64,000 nt of DNA. It comes from Candidatus Allochristensenella caecavium. Lineage in GTDB: Bacteria; Bacillota; Clostridia; Christensenellales; QAND01. This document shows positions 43,220 through 53,509 of this stretch, piece after piece. Each line of letters opens with the position of its first letter. The stretch's first letter is position 1. Made by a program: the position numbers and the translations under genes. The notes below the pieces were generated by a model, which had not been told where the DNA came from, did not search any database, and saw only the letters and a program-made list of their open reading frames with translations. The stretch lies in assembly GCA_904397865.1 (NCBI GenBank), contig CAJFOS010000011.1, forward strand, positions 1 through 64,000, read 5' to 3'.

Positions 43220-44728
43220 TTATTCCACAATGCTCATGCCCTTGTCTTTGAGCATAACGTCGTGTGAGCCGCCTTCGACAATGCTCGTCGGCGATACCAG
43301 CGTAATCTTCGCATTCTTTTGCAAATCTGGAATATTCAGCACGCCGCAGTTACACATCGTCGAACGTACCTTATTCAGCGTCTGCGTCACGTTGTCCTTC
43401 AAACTACCGGCATAGGGCACATAGGAATCCACGCCCTCTTCAAAGGAAAGCTTGCTCGCGCCGCCCATATCGTACCGCTGCCAGTTGCGGGCGCGGTTGC
43501 TTCCTTCGCCCCAATATTCCTTGACATAGTTGCCGTTAACCACCAGTTTGTTCGTCGGGCTTTCATCAAAGCGAGCAAAATAGCGTCCCAGCATCAAGAA
43601 ATCAGCCCCCATCGCCAGCGCCAGCGTCACATGGTAATCGTGCACCGTGCCGCCGTCCGAACAAATCGGCACATAAATGCCCGTCTCTTCGAAATATTCA
43701 TCGCGCGCTTTGGCCACTTCAATGACCGCCGTCGCCTGGCCGCGGCCGATGCCCTTCTGTTCGCGCGTAATACAGATGGAGCCGCCGCCAATCCCTACCT
43801 TGACAAAATCCGCGCCCGCTTCCGCCAGGAACCGGAAGCCTTCACGGTCTACCACGTTGCCCGCACCCACCTTGACCGTATCGCCATAGGTTTTGCGGAT
43901 ATAATCCAGCGTAATCTTCTGCCACTCCGTGAATCCTTCTGACGAGTCGATGCACAGCACATCCGCGCCGGCCTCTACCAAAGCCGGTACCCGTTCTTCA
44001 AAGTCACGCGTATTGATGCCCGCACCCACCACATAGCGCTTGTGCTGGTCCAGCAGTTCCAACGGGTTTTCCTTATGTTCTGCATAGTCTTTACGGAACA
44101 CGATATATTTGAGGTGCTGTTGGTCATCGATAATCGGCAGCGTATTGAGTTTGTGGTCCCAAATGATATCATTTGCTTCCTTGAGCGTCGTATCCTCCGG
44201 CGCGCATACCATCTTTTCAAACGGCGTCATAAAATCAGCGACCTTCGTATCCAGGCTCATCCGGCTCACACGGTAATCACGGCTAGCCACAATGCCCAAC
44301 AGTTTGCCCGTGGCCGTGCCGTCCTCGGTCACCGCCACGGTCGAATGCCCGGTCTTTTCCTTCAGCGCCAGGATATCCGCCAGCGTCTGGTCGGGCTTGA
44401 TGTTTGAATCGCTGTAAACAAAGCCTGCTTTGTGCGCCTTCACACGGGCCACCATCGCCGCTTCGTCCTCAATGCTCTGCGAACCATAAATAAACGAAAT
44501 ACCACCCTCGCGCGCCAGCGCAATCGCCATCTTTTCGCCGGAAACCGATTGCATGATTGCGCTCGTCAAAGGAATATTCATTTTCAACGCAGGCTCTTCT
44601 CCCTTTTTGAACTTGACCACCGGCGTCTGAAGGTCCACCTTGGACGGAATGCATTCCTTGGATGAATAACCCGGTACCAGCAGATATTCCCCAAACGTAT
44701 GGGAAGGTTCATCAAAATAGTACGCCAT
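43220..44728 (-). CDS. guaB: Inosine-5'-monophosphate dehydrogenase
   Basis: A 502-aa enzyme that oxidises IMP to XMP, the committed step to GMP. The catalytic loop [15 protein letters not shown] has Cys319. Two CBS domains (about 105-215) read [25 protein letters not shown] and [36 protein letters not shown] precedes the ATG. The sequence is somewhat longer and more divergent than the usual 485-aa form but keeps [11 protein letters not shown] and the substrate-binding SDGGT. It is monocistronic with its own promoter. Confidence 0.93.
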   Translation of the reverse strand: MAYYFDEPSHTFGEYLLVPGYSSKECIPSKVDLQTPVVKFKKGEEPALKMNIPLTSAIMQSVSGEKMAIALAREGGISFIYGSQSIEDEAAMVARVKAHKAGFVYSDSNIKPDQTLADILALKEKTGHSTVAVTEDGTATGKLLGIVASRDYRVSRMSLDTKVADFMTPFEKMVCAPEDTTLKEANDIIWDHKLNTLPIIDDQQHLKYIVFRKDYAEHKENPLELLDQHKRYVVGAGINTRDFEERVPALVEAGADVLCIDSSEGFTEWQKITLDYIRKTYGDTVKVGAGNVVDREGFRFLAEAGADFVKVGIGGGSICITREQKGIGRGQATAVIEVAKARDEYFEETGIYVPICSDGGTVHDYHVTLALAMGADFLMLGRYFARFDESPTNKLVVNGNYVKEYWGEGSNRARNWQRYDMGGASKLSFEEGVDSYVPYAGSLKDNVTQTLNKVRSTMCNCGVLNIPDLQKNAKITLVSPTSIVEGGSHDVMLKDKGMSIVE

Positions 44729-44839
44729 CTTGCATCTTCTCCTTTGCTCTCCACGCCCGTTTCCACATGGCGCCTTTGCCGGGGCATCGGCGGCATTTTG
44801 GTTCGGCCTGCTTGTCTGTTTTCTTATGTGTTATCTTAT

Positions 44840-44868
44840 AATTTATCAAGATTCCTTCGCTTTCGCAA
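44840..44868 (-). promoter_or_regulatory. Promoter of guaB
   Basis: On the minus strand TTGCGA (44868-44863), 17-bp spacer, TAAATT (44845-44840), leaving a leader of about 105 bases. Confidence 0.55.
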
Positions 44869-44936
44869 GAGGGTTGTCGTTTCTTTTCGTTTTTCTTTTT
44901 TGCCTGTGCATAGAAAAGCTTTATCTTTGCTTTATC

Positions 44937-44970
44937 AAAAAAGCACCATCGGCTTCGATGGTGCTTTTTC
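44937..44970. terminator. Terminator of butyrate operon
   Basis: AAAAAGCACCATCG/CGATGGTGCTTTTT just past the etfA stop, T-rich on both strands. Confidence 0.9.
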
Positions 44971-44984
44971 TGTATCCAAATGGA

Positions 44985-46022
44985 TTATTTTACGTTTTTC
45001 TTCAGCAATTCCGTCAGCTTCGGAACAATCTTGAAGGCATCGCCGACAACGCCGTAATCCGCCACGTCAAAGATGGGCGCGGTTTCATCTTTGTTGATTG
45101 CGATAATCAAATCCGCTTCTTCCATGCCCGCTACGTGCTGGATGGCGCCAGAAATACCAATGGCAAAATATACCTGCGGACGAACGGTTTTGCCGGTCTG
45201 ACCAACCTGCAATTCCTTATCCTTCCAGCCAGCATCCACAACGGCGCGCGAGCAGCTGACTTCGCCGCCCAACACTTCAGCCAGCTCTTCGAGCATCTTG
45301 AAGTTTTCCGGAGCGCCCAAACCACGGCCGCCGGAAACCAGGATGTTTGCATCCATGATATCCACCGTCGTCGCCACGGATTTTACGATGTCCATGATTT
45401 CGACGTACTTGTCATCCGGCGTGAAGCCCGGGTTGTATTCAATCACTTCGGCCTTTGCCCCTTCGACGCGCTCACGGCGCTGCATGACGCCGGGGCGAAC
45501 CGTAGCCATCTGCGGACGGTTATCCGGGCAGGCAATCGTTGCAATCGTGTTGCCGCCGAACGCCGGACGCGTCATCAGCAACTGGTTGTGTTTCTGTTCC
45601 TGGCCTTCACGCACCACCAGCGGGAAATCACCGATTTCCAGCTGCGTGCAGTCCGCCGTCAGACCGGTATGCACACGGGCCGAAACACGCGGTCCCAGGT
45701 CGCGGCCAATCGCCGTTGCACCAATGAGCATGATTTCCGGTTTGTATTCGTTAATCACCGAAGCAAGCGCATGGGTGTACGGTTCCGTGCGGTAATCCTT
45801 GAGCTGCGGGTCATCCACCACAATGACGCGGTCTGCGCCATAGGCAGCCAGTTCATCCGCCAGGCCCTTGACGCCCGAACCAAGCAGTACAGCCGTCACT
45901 TCTGTATTCAAATCTTTGGCCAAATCTTTGCCCTTGCCAATCAATTCGAAGGCAATGCCCGTCAGTTCATTGTCCACCTGTTGGGCAAAGACGAAAACGC
46001 CTTTGTATTCTTCCAGATTCAT
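44985..46022 (-). CDS. etfA: Electron-transfer flavoprotein alpha subunit
   Basis: A 345-aa subunit that with EtfB passes electrons to and from butyryl-CoA dehydrogenase. The C-terminal FAD domain is intact: VSGGRGLGAPENF, GGEVSCSRAVVDAGW, QVGQTGKTVRPQVYFAIGISGAIQHVAGM. In Clostridia the Bcd-EtfAB complex bifurcates electrons from NADH to crotonyl-CoA and ferredoxin, conserving energy. It is the last gene of the six-gene operon and follows etfB by 18 bp. Confidence 0.97.
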   Translation of the reverse strand: MNLEEYKGVFVFAQQVDNELTGIAFELIGKGKDLAKDLNTEVTAVLLGSGVKGLADELAAYGADRVIVVDDPQLKDYRTEPYTHALASVINEYKPEIMLIGATAIGRDLGPRVSARVHTGLTADCTQLEIGDFPLVVREGQEQKHNQLLMTRPAFGGNTIATIACPDNRPQMATVRPGVMQRRERVEGAKAEVIEYNPGFTPDDKYVEIMDIVKSVATTVDIMDANILVSGGRGLGAPENFKMLEELAEVLGGEVSCSRAVVDAGWKDKELQVGQTGKTVRPQVYFAIGISGAIQHVAGMEEADLIIAINKDETAPIFDVADYGVVGDAFKIVPKLTELLKKNVK

Positions 46023-46040
46023 CCTCTGCCACCACCTTTG

Positions 46041-46826
46041 TTAAATGATATGTTTCTCTTGCATCTTTTCGAGCAAGTAAGCCACGGCGGCGTCGGGATC
46101 CAGGTTGTTGAACATTTCCCCTTCGCCTTTACGCACCTTGTCGGAAGCCTTGGCAATCTTGGTCGGCGAACCTTTCAAACCGATGTTGGCATCGTCCAAA
46201 TCCTTCAGGTCAGCACGGCCCCAGGTCGTAATTTCCGCTTTGCAGGCATCAAAGATGCCGCCCGGCGTCATATAACGTGGCTCGTTCAGTTCAGCCAGTG
46301 CCGTAATCAAGCAGGGCATTTTGGCTTTGAGCACATGGTGGCGGTCTTCAAACTGGCGTTCGACAATCACATGGTCGCCTTCCACCTGCAGTTTCTGCGC
46401 ATAGGAGATGACCGGAATATTCAGGTGTTCAGAAATCTGCGGGCCCACCTGCGCCGTGTCACCGTCAATCGCCTGACGGCCGGTGATAATCAGGTCATAT
46501 TCCAGGTTGCGAATCGCGGCTGCAATCGTCTGCGACGTTGCCCAGGTGTCCGCGCCGCCCAGCACACGGTCGGTCACCAGGATAGCTTTATCCGCACCCA
46601 TGGCCAACGCTTCGCGCAGCACGTCTGCCGCTTTGGGCAGACCCATCGTCAGCACGGTAACTTCCGCGCCATATTGGTCTTTGAGCCGCAGCGCAGCTTC
46701 CAGACCCGCTTTATCATCCGGATTCATAATCGCGAGCATCGCGGCCCGGTTCAGCGTTCCGTCCGGGTTGAACTGAACACCGCCTTGGGTATCCGGCACT
46801 TGTTTGATACAAACAACAATCTTCAC
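46041..46826 (-). CDS. etfB: Electron-transfer flavoprotein beta subunit
   Basis: A 261-aa partner of EtfA that binds the second flavin used in bifurcation. The family start is MKIVVCIKQVPDTQGG; the region VLTMGLPKAADVLREALAMGADKAILVTD and the DVAQVGPQISEHLNIP-like IDGDTAQVGPQ segment hold the nucleotide. The start codon is GTG, nine bases after AGGAGG. It lies between bcd and etfA, the standard order. Confidence 0.96.
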   Translation of the reverse strand: MKIVVCIKQVPDTQGGVQFNPDGTLNRAAMLAIMNPDDKAGLEAALRLKDQYGAEVTVLTMGLPKAADVLREALAMGADKAILVTDRVLGGADTWATSQTIAAAIRNLEYDLIITGRQAIDGDTAQVGPQISEHLNIPVISYAQKLQVEGDHVIVERQFEDRHHVLKAKMPCLITALAELNEPRYMTPGGIFDACKAEITTWGRADLKDLDDANIGLKGSPTKIAKASDKVRKGEGEMFNNLDPDAAVAYLLEKMQEKHII

Positions 46827-46842
46827 GGTTTTGACCCTCCTG

Positions 46843-47982
46843 TTATTTCAATAAGTCGCCGGAGATGACCATACGCTGCACTTCGCTCGTGCCTTCATAG
46901 ATCTCCGTGATTTTCGCATCACGCATCATGCGTTCGACCGGGTATTCACGCGTATAGCCGTAGCCACCGAAGAGCTGTACACACTTGGTGGTGACTTCCA
47001 TCGCCACTTCTGCCGCGTACAATTTCGCCATCGCCGCTTCGACGGAGAAACGCTTCTTGGTTTCCTTCGCCTTTGCCGCATTGTAAACCAGCAGACGTGC
47101 CGCTTCAATCTTGGTCTTCATGTCCGCCAGTTGGAATTGCGTGTTCTGGAATTTAGCAATCGCACGGCCAAACTGCTTACGTTCTTTGACGTATGCAACC
47201 GTTTCATCAAACGCGCCCTGCGCAATGCCCAGCGCCTGGCTGGCAATCCCGATACGGCCGCCATCGAGCGTGGTCATCGCAATGCCGAAGCCCTTTCCTT
47301 CCTGACCCAGCAGGTTTTCCTTCGGCACAATGCAGTCTTCGAAAATCAGTTCCGTGGTGGAAGAACCGCGGATACCCATCTTCTTTTCCTTCGTGCCGAT
47401 GCTGAAGCCCGGGAAATCCTTTTCCACGATAAATGCGGAAATACCCTTGGTGCCTTTGGATTTATCCGTCATCGCGAAGATGATGTAGATATCTGCCTGG
47501 CCACCGTTGGTGATAAAGATTTTGCTGCCGTTGAGCACATAGTGGTCGCCTTCGAGCACCGCTTTGGTCTGCTGGCCGGAAGCATCCGTGCCGGCGCCGG
47601 GTTCGGTCAGGCCGAATGCGCCGAGTTTTTCACCCTTTGCCAACGGAATCAGGTATTTTTGTTTCTGTTCTTCGGTACCGAATTTGTTAATCGGTTCCGC
47701 ACCCAACGACGTATGCGCCGAAACGATAACGCCCGTGGTGCCGCAAACACGGCTCAGTTCTTCTACACACATGGCATAGGTCAGCGAATCGCAGCCTTGT
47801 CCGCCGTATTCTTTGGCGAACGGAATACCCATGAAGCCGTATTTGGCCATTTTTTCCACCGTCTCACGCGGGAAACGCTCGGTTTCATCCACTTCCTGCG
47901 CCAACGGTTTTACCTCTGTTTCCGCAAATTCGCGGAACAGGGTACGTGCCATTTCATGTTCTTTGCTGAGTACGAAATCCAT
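46843..47982 (-). CDS. bcd: Butyryl-CoA dehydrogenase (acyl-CoA dehydrogenase family)
   Basis: A 379-aa flavoenzyme that reduces crotonyl-CoA to butyryl-CoA. Family signatures are [31 protein letters not shown] and, near the C-terminus, [32 protein letters not shown] with the catalytic Glu. Forms a complex with EtfAB. GAGGAGG-type site (TAGGAGGA) lies before the ATG. The operon context (hbd, crt, thl, etf) supports the short-chain butyrate assignment. Confidence 0.96.
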   Translation of the reverse strand: MDFVLSKEHEMARTLFREFAETEVKPLAQEVDETERFPRETVEKMAKYGFMGIPFAKEYGGQGCDSLTYAMCVEELSRVCGTTGVIVSAHTSLGAEPINKFGTEEQKQKYLIPLAKGEKLGAFGLTEPGAGTDASGQQTKAVLEGDHYVLNGSKIFITNGGQADIYIIFAMTDKSKGTKGISAFIVEKDFPGFSIGTKEKKMGIRGSSTTELIFEDCIVPKENLLGQEGKGFGIAMTTLDGGRIGIASQALGIAQGAFDETVAYVKERKQFGRAIAKFQNTQFQLADMKTKIEAARLLVYNAAKAKETKKRFSVEAAMAKLYAAEVAMEVTTKCVQLFGGYGYTREYPVERMMRDAKITEIYEGTSEVQRMVISGDLLK

Positions 47983-48044
47983 ACTCTATCCTCCTAATCT
48001 ATCATCCGAATGATGTTCGATAAACGCACGTGCATGCCGGGCGC

Positions 48045-48887
48045 TTAGCGGGAATAGTTGTAGAAGCCTTCGCCGGTCTTCTGGCCGAGCTTGCCGCCAC
48101 GTACCATTTTCTTGAGCAGCGGGTGCGGACGGTATTTGTCATCGCCCGTTTCGCTCTGCAACACTTCCATAATCGCCAATACGATATCCAGGCCGACCAG
48201 GTCACCCAGCGCCAGCGGGCCCATCGGATGGTTCGCGCCGAGTTTCATCGCCGTGTCGATGTCTTCGACCGATGCCACGCCTTCTGCATAAATGCCAATG
48301 GCTTCGTTAATCATCGGAATCAGGATGCGGTTTACGACAAAACCAGCTGCTTCCTGTACTTCCACCGGCGTCTTGCCGATTTCCACCGCAATCTCTTTGA
48401 CGCGCGCAACCGTTTCGGGTTTTGTGTTCATGCCCGCAATCACTTCCACCAGCTTCATCACCGGCGCCGGATTGAAGAAATGCATACCCACAACCGCGCG
48501 GTTCATCCCCTTGGAAATTTCCGTCAACGACAGCGAGGACGTGTTGGAAGCAAGAATCGCTTCGGGTTTGACAATTTTATCGAGCTGTTGGAACAACTGC
48601 TGTTTGAGGTCCATGCGTTCAATCGCAGCTTCTACGACCAAATCGCAGTCCGCCACAGCCGCGTTATCGCCGCTGGTGGTGATTTTCGCCAGGACAGCGT
48701 CCGCTTTGGCCTGCTCCATGCGGCCCTTGGCCACCTGTTTGGACAGGTTTTTCTCGATTTTGGCTTTGCCGCCGTCTGCGAATTCCTGTTTGATGTCGCA
48801 AAGAACGACCTCATAGCCGTCGGTCACTGCGAATGCCTGTGCAATGCCCGCACCCATCGTGCCGGCACCAATGACTCCAACTTTCAT
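48045..48887 (-). CDS. hbd: 3-hydroxybutyryl-CoA dehydrogenase
   Basis: A 280-aa NAD(P)H-dependent enzyme reducing acetoacetyl-CoA to 3-hydroxybutyryl-CoA. The Rossmann start is [19 protein letters not shown]; the active-site region has [17 protein letters not shown] with the catalytic His and the NPxGPL-like [15 protein letters not shown]. Length is typical. GGGAGG precedes the ATG. It sits between crt and bcd. Confidence 0.97.
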   Translation of the reverse strand: MKVGVIGAGTMGAGIAQAFAVTDGYEVVLCDIKQEFADGGKAKIEKNLSKQVAKGRMEQAKADAVLAKITTSGDNAAVADCDLVVEAAIERMDLKQQLFQQLDKIVKPEAILASNTSSLSLTEISKGMNRAVVGMHFFNPAPVMKLVEVIAGMNTKPETVARVKEIAVEIGKTPVEVQEAAGFVVNRILIPMINEAIGIYAEGVASVEDIDTAMKLGANHPMGPLALGDLVGLDIVLAIMEVLQSETGDDKYRPHPLLKKMVRGGKLGQKTGEGFYNYSR

Positions 48888-48945
48888 AATGTACCTCCCA
48901 AAATATACTAAGATTGGAAAATGTTAAATAACGGCTCTGGTCCGA

Positions 48946-49722
48946 TTATTTATTGAGGAACGGTTCGGGTTTGCGTTTTTCCAAAAACGCGGTCATGCCA
49001 TTCTTCTGGTCTTCGGTTTCAAAGCAGCTGCCAAACAGCTTTTCTTCGATTTCAATCGCCTTGTCCATATCCACCTGCAGGCCGTCATTGACCGCTTTTT
49101 TCGTCGCACGTACTGCAATCGGGGCATTTGCGGCAATCTTGCCCGCCAGCTTCAGCGCCGCATCCATCAGCTCTTCAATCGGATACACCGCGTTCACCAG
49201 GCCCAGCGCCTTGGCTTCTTCGGCCTTCACCTGCGTGCAGGCATACAGCATTTCCTTGGCCTTGCCCACGCCAATCGTACGGGCCAGGCGCTGCGTGCCG
49301 CCAAAGCCCGGCGTGATGCCCAGGCCCACCTCCGGCTGGCCAAAACGCGCGTTGTCCGAAGCCAGACGAATATCGCACGCCATGCTCAGTTCACAGCCGC
49401 CGCCCAGCGCAAAGCCGTTGACCGCCGCAATCACCGGAATCGGGAAGGTTTCCACCTTGCGGAAAATGTCGTTCCCCTTTTTGCCAAACGCTTCGCCTTC
49501 GGCCTTGGTCAACGTGCTCATTTCCCCGATGTCTGCACCCGCCACAAAGGATTTCTGGCCCGCGCCCGTGATAATCAGGCAGCGGGTCGTTTCCAGGTTC
49601 ACTTCATCCAGCGTCTTGTTCAGCGCATCAAGCACTTCGCTATTCAGCGCATTCAGCGCCTTTTCACGGTTAATCGTAATGATGCCGACAGCATCCTTTT
49701 GTTCATACAACACAACGCTCAT
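48946..49722 (-). CDS. crt: Crotonase (3-hydroxybutyryl-CoA dehydratase)
   Basis: A 258-aa enoyl-CoA hydratase that dehydrates 3-hydroxybutyryl-CoA to crotonyl-CoA. Motifs are FVAGADIGEM (oxyanion hole), FALGGGCELSMACDIRLAS with the first catalytic Glu region, and PEVGLGITPGFGGTQRL with the second Glu. The ATG at 49722 is chosen since GAGGAG lies eight bases upstream; a GTG nine bases earlier touches that site. Confidence 0.96.
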   Translation of the reverse strand: MSVVLYEQKDAVGIITINREKALNALNSEVLDALNKTLDEVNLETTRCLIITGAGQKSFVAGADIGEMSTLTKAEGEAFGKKGNDIFRKVETFPIPVIAAVNGFALGGGCELSMACDIRLASDNARFGQPEVGLGITPGFGGTQRLARTIGVGKAKEMLYACTQVKAEEAKALGLVNAVYPIEELMDAALKLAGKIAANAPIAVRATKKAVNDGLQVDMDKAIEIEEKLFGSCFETEDQKNGMTAFLEKRKPEPFLNK

Positions 49723-49754
49723 ATCGCACACTCCTCACAAACACACTGCCGGGT

Positions 49755-50945
49755 TTAGCCTTCGTATTTTTCCACAATCGTCGCACAACCCATGCCGCCG
49801 CCGATGCACAGCGTGGCCAAGCCGCGTTTGCTGCCGCGTTTTTGCATCTCGTGCAGCAGGGTGACCAGGATACGGCAGCCGGAAGCGCCCACCGGATGGC
49901 CCAGCGCAATCGCACCGCCGTTGACGTTGACCTTCGCCGGGTCCCATTTGAGCTCGTGGCCCACCGCCAGCGCCTGTGCCGCAAACGCTTCATTCGCTTC
50001 AATCAAATCAAAATCATCGATACCAAGGCCGGTCTTTGCAAACACTTTTTTGCAAGCCGCCACCGGGCCCACACCCATGATGGACGGGTCTACGCCGCCC
50101 AGTGCGCCAGCCACAAACGTCGCCATCGGCTTAACGCCCAATTCCTTGGCTTTTTCTTCGCTCATCACAACGATAGCCGCCGCACCGTCGTTGATACCCG
50201 ATGCGTTCGCCGCCGTGACCGTGCCACCGTCGCGTTTGAACGCGGGTTTGAGCTTGGAAATGCTTTCCGCCGTAACGCCTGCACGCGGGCCTTCGTCTTC
50301 GTCAAAGATGACCGTTTCTTTTTTCAGTTTCACCGGTACGCCCACAATTTCATCTTTGAACCGGCCTGCCGCACGCGCCGCTTCGCATTTCTGCTGGCTG
50401 CTGGCAGCAAATTCATCCTGCATTTCGCGGGTGATGCCCCATTGTTCGGCCACGTTTTCCGCGGTAATGCCCATGTGGTATTGGTTGAACGCATCCCACA
50501 ACGCATCGTTGACCATCGTGTCGACCAACACGCCGTTGTTCATGCGGTAACCATAACGGCCCTGCGGAACCGCATACGGCGCCGCCGACATGTTTTCCAT
50601 ACCGCCTGCAACCACGATGTCCGCATCGCCCGCTTGAATCATGTTCGCCGCCATGTTGACCGCGTTCAAGCCGCTGCCGCACACCACGTTCAGCGTCACG
50701 GCCGGCACTTCAATCGGGAGCCCTGCGTGGATGGACGCCTGGCGTGCCACGTTCTGTCCCAGGCCTGCCTGGATAACACAGCCCATCAGCACTTCATCGA
50801 CCTGTTCCGGTTTAACGCCGGCACGGTTCAACGCTTCTTTGATGACGATTGCGCCCAGCTGTTCCGCCGGAACATTCGTGAGCATGCCGCCCATTTTCCC
50901 AACAGCCGTACGTACAGCGCCTGCCAATACAACTTTTTTGGACAT
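49755..50945 (-). CDS. thl: Acetyl-CoA acetyltransferase (thiolase)
   Basis: A 396-aa thiolase joining two acetyl-CoA into acetoacetyl-CoA, the first step of butyrate formation. The nucleophile Cys is in [14 protein letters not shown]; the two C-terminal signatures are [20 protein letters not shown] (His) and [13 protein letters not shown] (Cys). The ATG at 50945 follows GGAGG by eight bases. It is the first gene of the operon with a promoter about 100 bases upstream. Confidence 0.97.
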   Translation of the reverse strand: MSKKVVLAGAVRTAVGKMGGMLTNVPAEQLGAIVIKEALNRAGVKPEQVDEVLMGCVIQAGLGQNVARQASIHAGLPIEVPAVTLNVVCGSGLNAVNMAANMIQAGDADIVVAGGMENMSAAPYAVPQGRYGYRMNNGVLVDTMVNDALWDAFNQYHMGITAENVAEQWGITREMQDEFAASSQQKCEAARAAGRFKDEIVGVPVKLKKETVIFDEDEGPRAGVTAESISKLKPAFKRDGGTVTAANASGINDGAAAIVVMSEEKAKELGVKPMATFVAGALGGVDPSIMGVGPVAACKKVFAKTGLGIDDFDLIEANEAFAAQALAVGHELKWDPAKVNVNGGAIALGHPVGASGCRILVTLLHEMQKRGSKRGLATLCIGGGMGCATIVEKYEG

Positions 50946-51045
50946 TTTTTGTTCCTCCATATTTTTCTTAATTTTTGTGAAGTTTAAAGGGTTCAAAACA
51001 CAGGGAAGACGGGAAACGAAAGACCCTCTCCCATCTTGCGTGTTA

Positions 51046-51074
51046 AATATATCACAATCTCCCTATGCTTGCAA
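51046..51074 (-). promoter_or_regulatory. Promoter of butyrate operon
   Basis: On the minus strand TTGCAA (51074-51069), 17-bp spacer, TATATT (51051-51046), leaving a leader of about 95 bases before thl. Confidence 0.75.
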
Positions 51075-51218
51075 TGGTAATTTGTTAGAAAATTCACGTT
51101 CTTCAGCAACTTTTCCAGCTTTTCGCCGGCCTCTGACAACCCCATATAGTAGACAATTTTTTCTTTTTTTCGCGCCGCATTCCGTATGTTGTGGATAGGC
51201 ATGTCCAAACGGCTTTTT

Positions 51219-51908
51219 TCATTCGGTCCGGATTCCGTATTTTTGTACAATGCGCGTCAGTTTTTTGCGCCATGGCAGCCAAATCAGTCCCAAAAAAACC
51301 ACCGTCGCCGCCGCATGCGCCGTATCAAACGCCAGGCCTGCCCCATATGCGGCCAATGCCGTTTGCAGCGTCAGCGGCCGGACAAATCCCAAAATGAACC
51401 AGCTGTTCAATATGCAGCCGTATCCATAGGCCGCCAGCGCCCCTAGACACAGCACGGCCGCGCGGCTTTGGCACAGCTTTGTTTTGCCCAGTCCGCCCGC
51501 AATATATCCCATCAATCCGCACGCATACATCTGCCAGGGCGTCCAGGCTCCCTGGCCGAAGAAAAAATTGGACGCCAGCACACTCAGGGTTCCCACCAGC
51601 AACCCGCTCTGTCTGCCAAAACACAGCCCCGCCACAATCACAATCGCCAACAACGGCTTGATATTCGGAAACGGCGCAAACAACATCCGTCCCACCACCG
51701 CCGTGACGATAAGCACCACCAGCGGCATCAGGTCGCGCGCGCGCGGTTTACGCCGTTCCAACCGGACAAAAAACGGCAGCAATGCAAACAACGCCACGCC
51801 CGTGCTGAACAAAGCAGTCTGTTCCCAGCCCCCATAGGCGCACAGCGCCATGCATACCGGCACGCCCGCCAACACCGCAATTTCCAGCCACCTATGCATC
51901 CTGTTCAT
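51219..51908 (-). CDS. ECF transporter S component, probable corrinoid
   Basis: A 229-aa membrane protein with about six helices, last gene of the B12-riboswitch operon. It fits the ECF S-component type: FPNIKPLLAIVIVAGLCFGRQSG and GTLSVLASNFFFGQGAWTPWQM and an A-rich final helix. It lacks the MHIMEG start of cobalt CbiM proteins. Its ATG overlaps the stop of the ATPase gene as ATGA, so translation is coupled. The riboswitch and the T-A-A-S gene set make a corrinoid or B12 precursor the likely ligand, but specificity is not proven by sequence. Confidence 0.82.
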   Translation of the reverse strand: MNRMHRWLEIAVLAGVPVCMALCAYGGWEQTALFSTGVALFALLPFFVRLERRKPRARDLMPLVVLIVTAVVGRMLFAPFPNIKPLLAIVIVAGLCFGRQSGLLVGTLSVLASNFFFGQGAWTPWQMYACGLMGYIAGGLGKTKLCQSRAAVLCLGALAAYGYGCILNSWFILGFVRPLTLQTALAAYGAGLAFDTAHAAATVVFLGLIWLPWRKKLTRIVQKYGIRTE

Positions 51909-53509
51909 TGCGCTTCCCCCACGCAATCCTCCACCGTCATACAATCCGGCCAAACGGCGCGGGTGATTCGGTGCACCGCGGTGGTATAAAATTGGTTGCC
52001 GGCAAAAAAGGTGCGCGCCGGTTCGGTGCACAGCACCTCCCCGTCAAACATCATCGAACACCAATCGGCCACGCTTGCGGCAAAATCCACATCGTGCGTC
52101 ACCAGCACAACTGTGTGTCCTGCCCGTGCCAGGGCGCGCAGCTGCTGGGCAATCTCACGCTTGCCATATGCGTCCATCCCCTTGGTCGGCTCGTCCAGCA
52201 GCCAGATATCCGGCGCGAGCAGGCACAGTTTGCCGAACGCCGCGCGCTGCATCTCCCCGCCGCTGAGGTCATAGGGATGGCGGTCCAGCAGCCCTTGGAG
52301 TCCCCACTGTCGCGCCTGGGCCTGGATGTCCGCTTCTCCAGCGCCGCTCAGGCGCGCCGTCTCCTGCCAATCCTCCGCCACGCTGTCACCGACGAACATC
52401 GTCTTGGGGTCCTGGTTCATCATCGCCACACGCCCGCGCACCTGCACCTTTCCATGCAGCGGGCGGCAAACCTGCGCCAATATGCGCAAGGCCGTGCTCT
52501 TACCGCTTCCGTTTCCTCCAACAACAGCATGTACCTGGCCCGGATAGGCGCACAACGAAAAGCCCCTGAGCACCATGGGGCCCTTTTTTTCATACGAAAA
52601 CCATACGTCCCGTGCGGACAGCGCCGGCTTGACCGACGCAGGCAGCGCCGCTTGGCCGCCGGGATGCGGATGCAGGCGGTCGGAATGCGTTTGTAGCCAG
52701 CGCTGGCCCTGCTGCACACTGATGGGCCAGGGGCCTTGCATCTGTACGCGCAGGGCGAGCTGCACGGCTGCAGGCAGCGCCGAAACAAAGGCCGAAGGGC
52801 CCTGATGATGCATCCACTGCAGCCAGGGTTGTACCGCCCCGTCAAATGCAAGCGTTCCCTGCTGCATATACCAGACTTGCGTCGCCATGGGCAGTACGTC
52901 CTCCAGCCGATGTTCACTCATCACAATTGTCGTTCCCAGTTCAGCACGAATGCGGCCCAGCATCTGCAAAAATGTCTGCGCCGCGACCGGGTCGAGCTGG
53001 CTGGTCGGTTCATCCAGCAACAGAATGTCCGGCCGCATCACCATCACCGATGCCAAATTCAGCATCTGCTTCTGGCCGCCGGAGAGCGCATGGACGGGCT
53101 GTAAAAACCAAGGGCCGATGCCAAAAAAATGCGCCATTTCCGCCACCCGCCGCCGAATCTCAGCAGAAGGGACGCCCAGGTTTTCCAGCCCAAACGCCAA
53201 TTCCTGCCAAACGGTATCCGTCACCAGCTGATTTTCCGGGTCCTGCATCACAAAGCCGACGCACCGCGCCGCCTGCTGTGCGTCCATCTGCTCCTGGTCC
53301 TGTCCCAGGATGGCAATTCGGCCCTGTCGGTTTCCGTGCGGCGCAATCTCGCGCTTTATCTGGCGCAGCAGGGTGGTTTTACCGCTGCCACTTGTACCGC
53401 ACACAACCACAAACGCCCCTTGTTCCACCACCGCCGATACGCCATCGAGCACCGGTTTTTCCTGCCCCGGGTAGGCAAACGTTATCCCCTGAAGCCGAAT
53501 CGCTTCCAC
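51905..53509 (-). CDS. Fused double ABC ATPase of ECF transporter (EcfA-EcfA)
   Basis: A protein of about 534 aa with two complete ABC domains. The first (about 1-260) has GTSGSGKTT, the signature ALSGGQKQMLNLA and LLLDEPTSQLDP; the second (about 300-520) has GGNGSGKST, DLSGGEMQRAAFG and IWLLDEPTKGMD. Fused EcfA pairs serve dedicated ECF transporters. I choose GTG at 53509, which puts AGGAGG seven bases upstream; the ATG at 53515 lies one base from that sequence. The start overlaps the EcfT gene by 28 bases. Confidence 0.88.
   Translation of the reverse strand: MEAIRLQGITFAYPGQEKPVLDGVSAVVEQGAFVVVCGTSGSGKTTLLRQIKREIAPHGNRQGRIAILGQDQEQMDAQQAARCVGFVMQDPENQLVTDTVWQELAFGLENLGVPSAEIRRRVAEMAHFFGIGPWFLQPVHALSGGQKQMLNLASVMVMRPDILLLDEPTSQLDPVAAQTFLQMLGRIRAELGTTIVMSEHRLEDVLPMATQVWYMQQGTLAFDGAVQPWLQWMHHQGPSAFVSALPAAVQLALRVQMQGPWPISVQQGQRWLQTHSDRLHPHPGGQAALPASVKPALSARDVWFSYEKKGPMVLRGFSLCAYPGQVHAVVGGNGSGKSTALRILAQVCRPLHGKVQVRGRVAMMNQDPKTMFVGDSVAEDWQETARLSGAGEADIQAQARQWGLQGLLDRHPYDLSGGEMQRAAFGKLCLLAPDIWLLDEPTKGMDAYGKREIAQQLRALARAGHTVVLVTHDVDFAASVADWCSMMFDGEVLCTEPARTFFAGNQFYTTAVHRITRAVWPDCMTVEDCVGEAQ

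Noticed and set aside
44730-46868. A 712-codon plus-strand frame antisense to etfA/etfB
   Set aside because: It overlaps two certain genes, and its product is a His/Arg/Phe-rich shadow.
51219-51908. Cobalt transporter CbiM as identity of the last B12-operon gene
   Set aside because: The diagnostic metal-binding N-terminus (MHI-type) is absent; a vitamin-type S component fits better.
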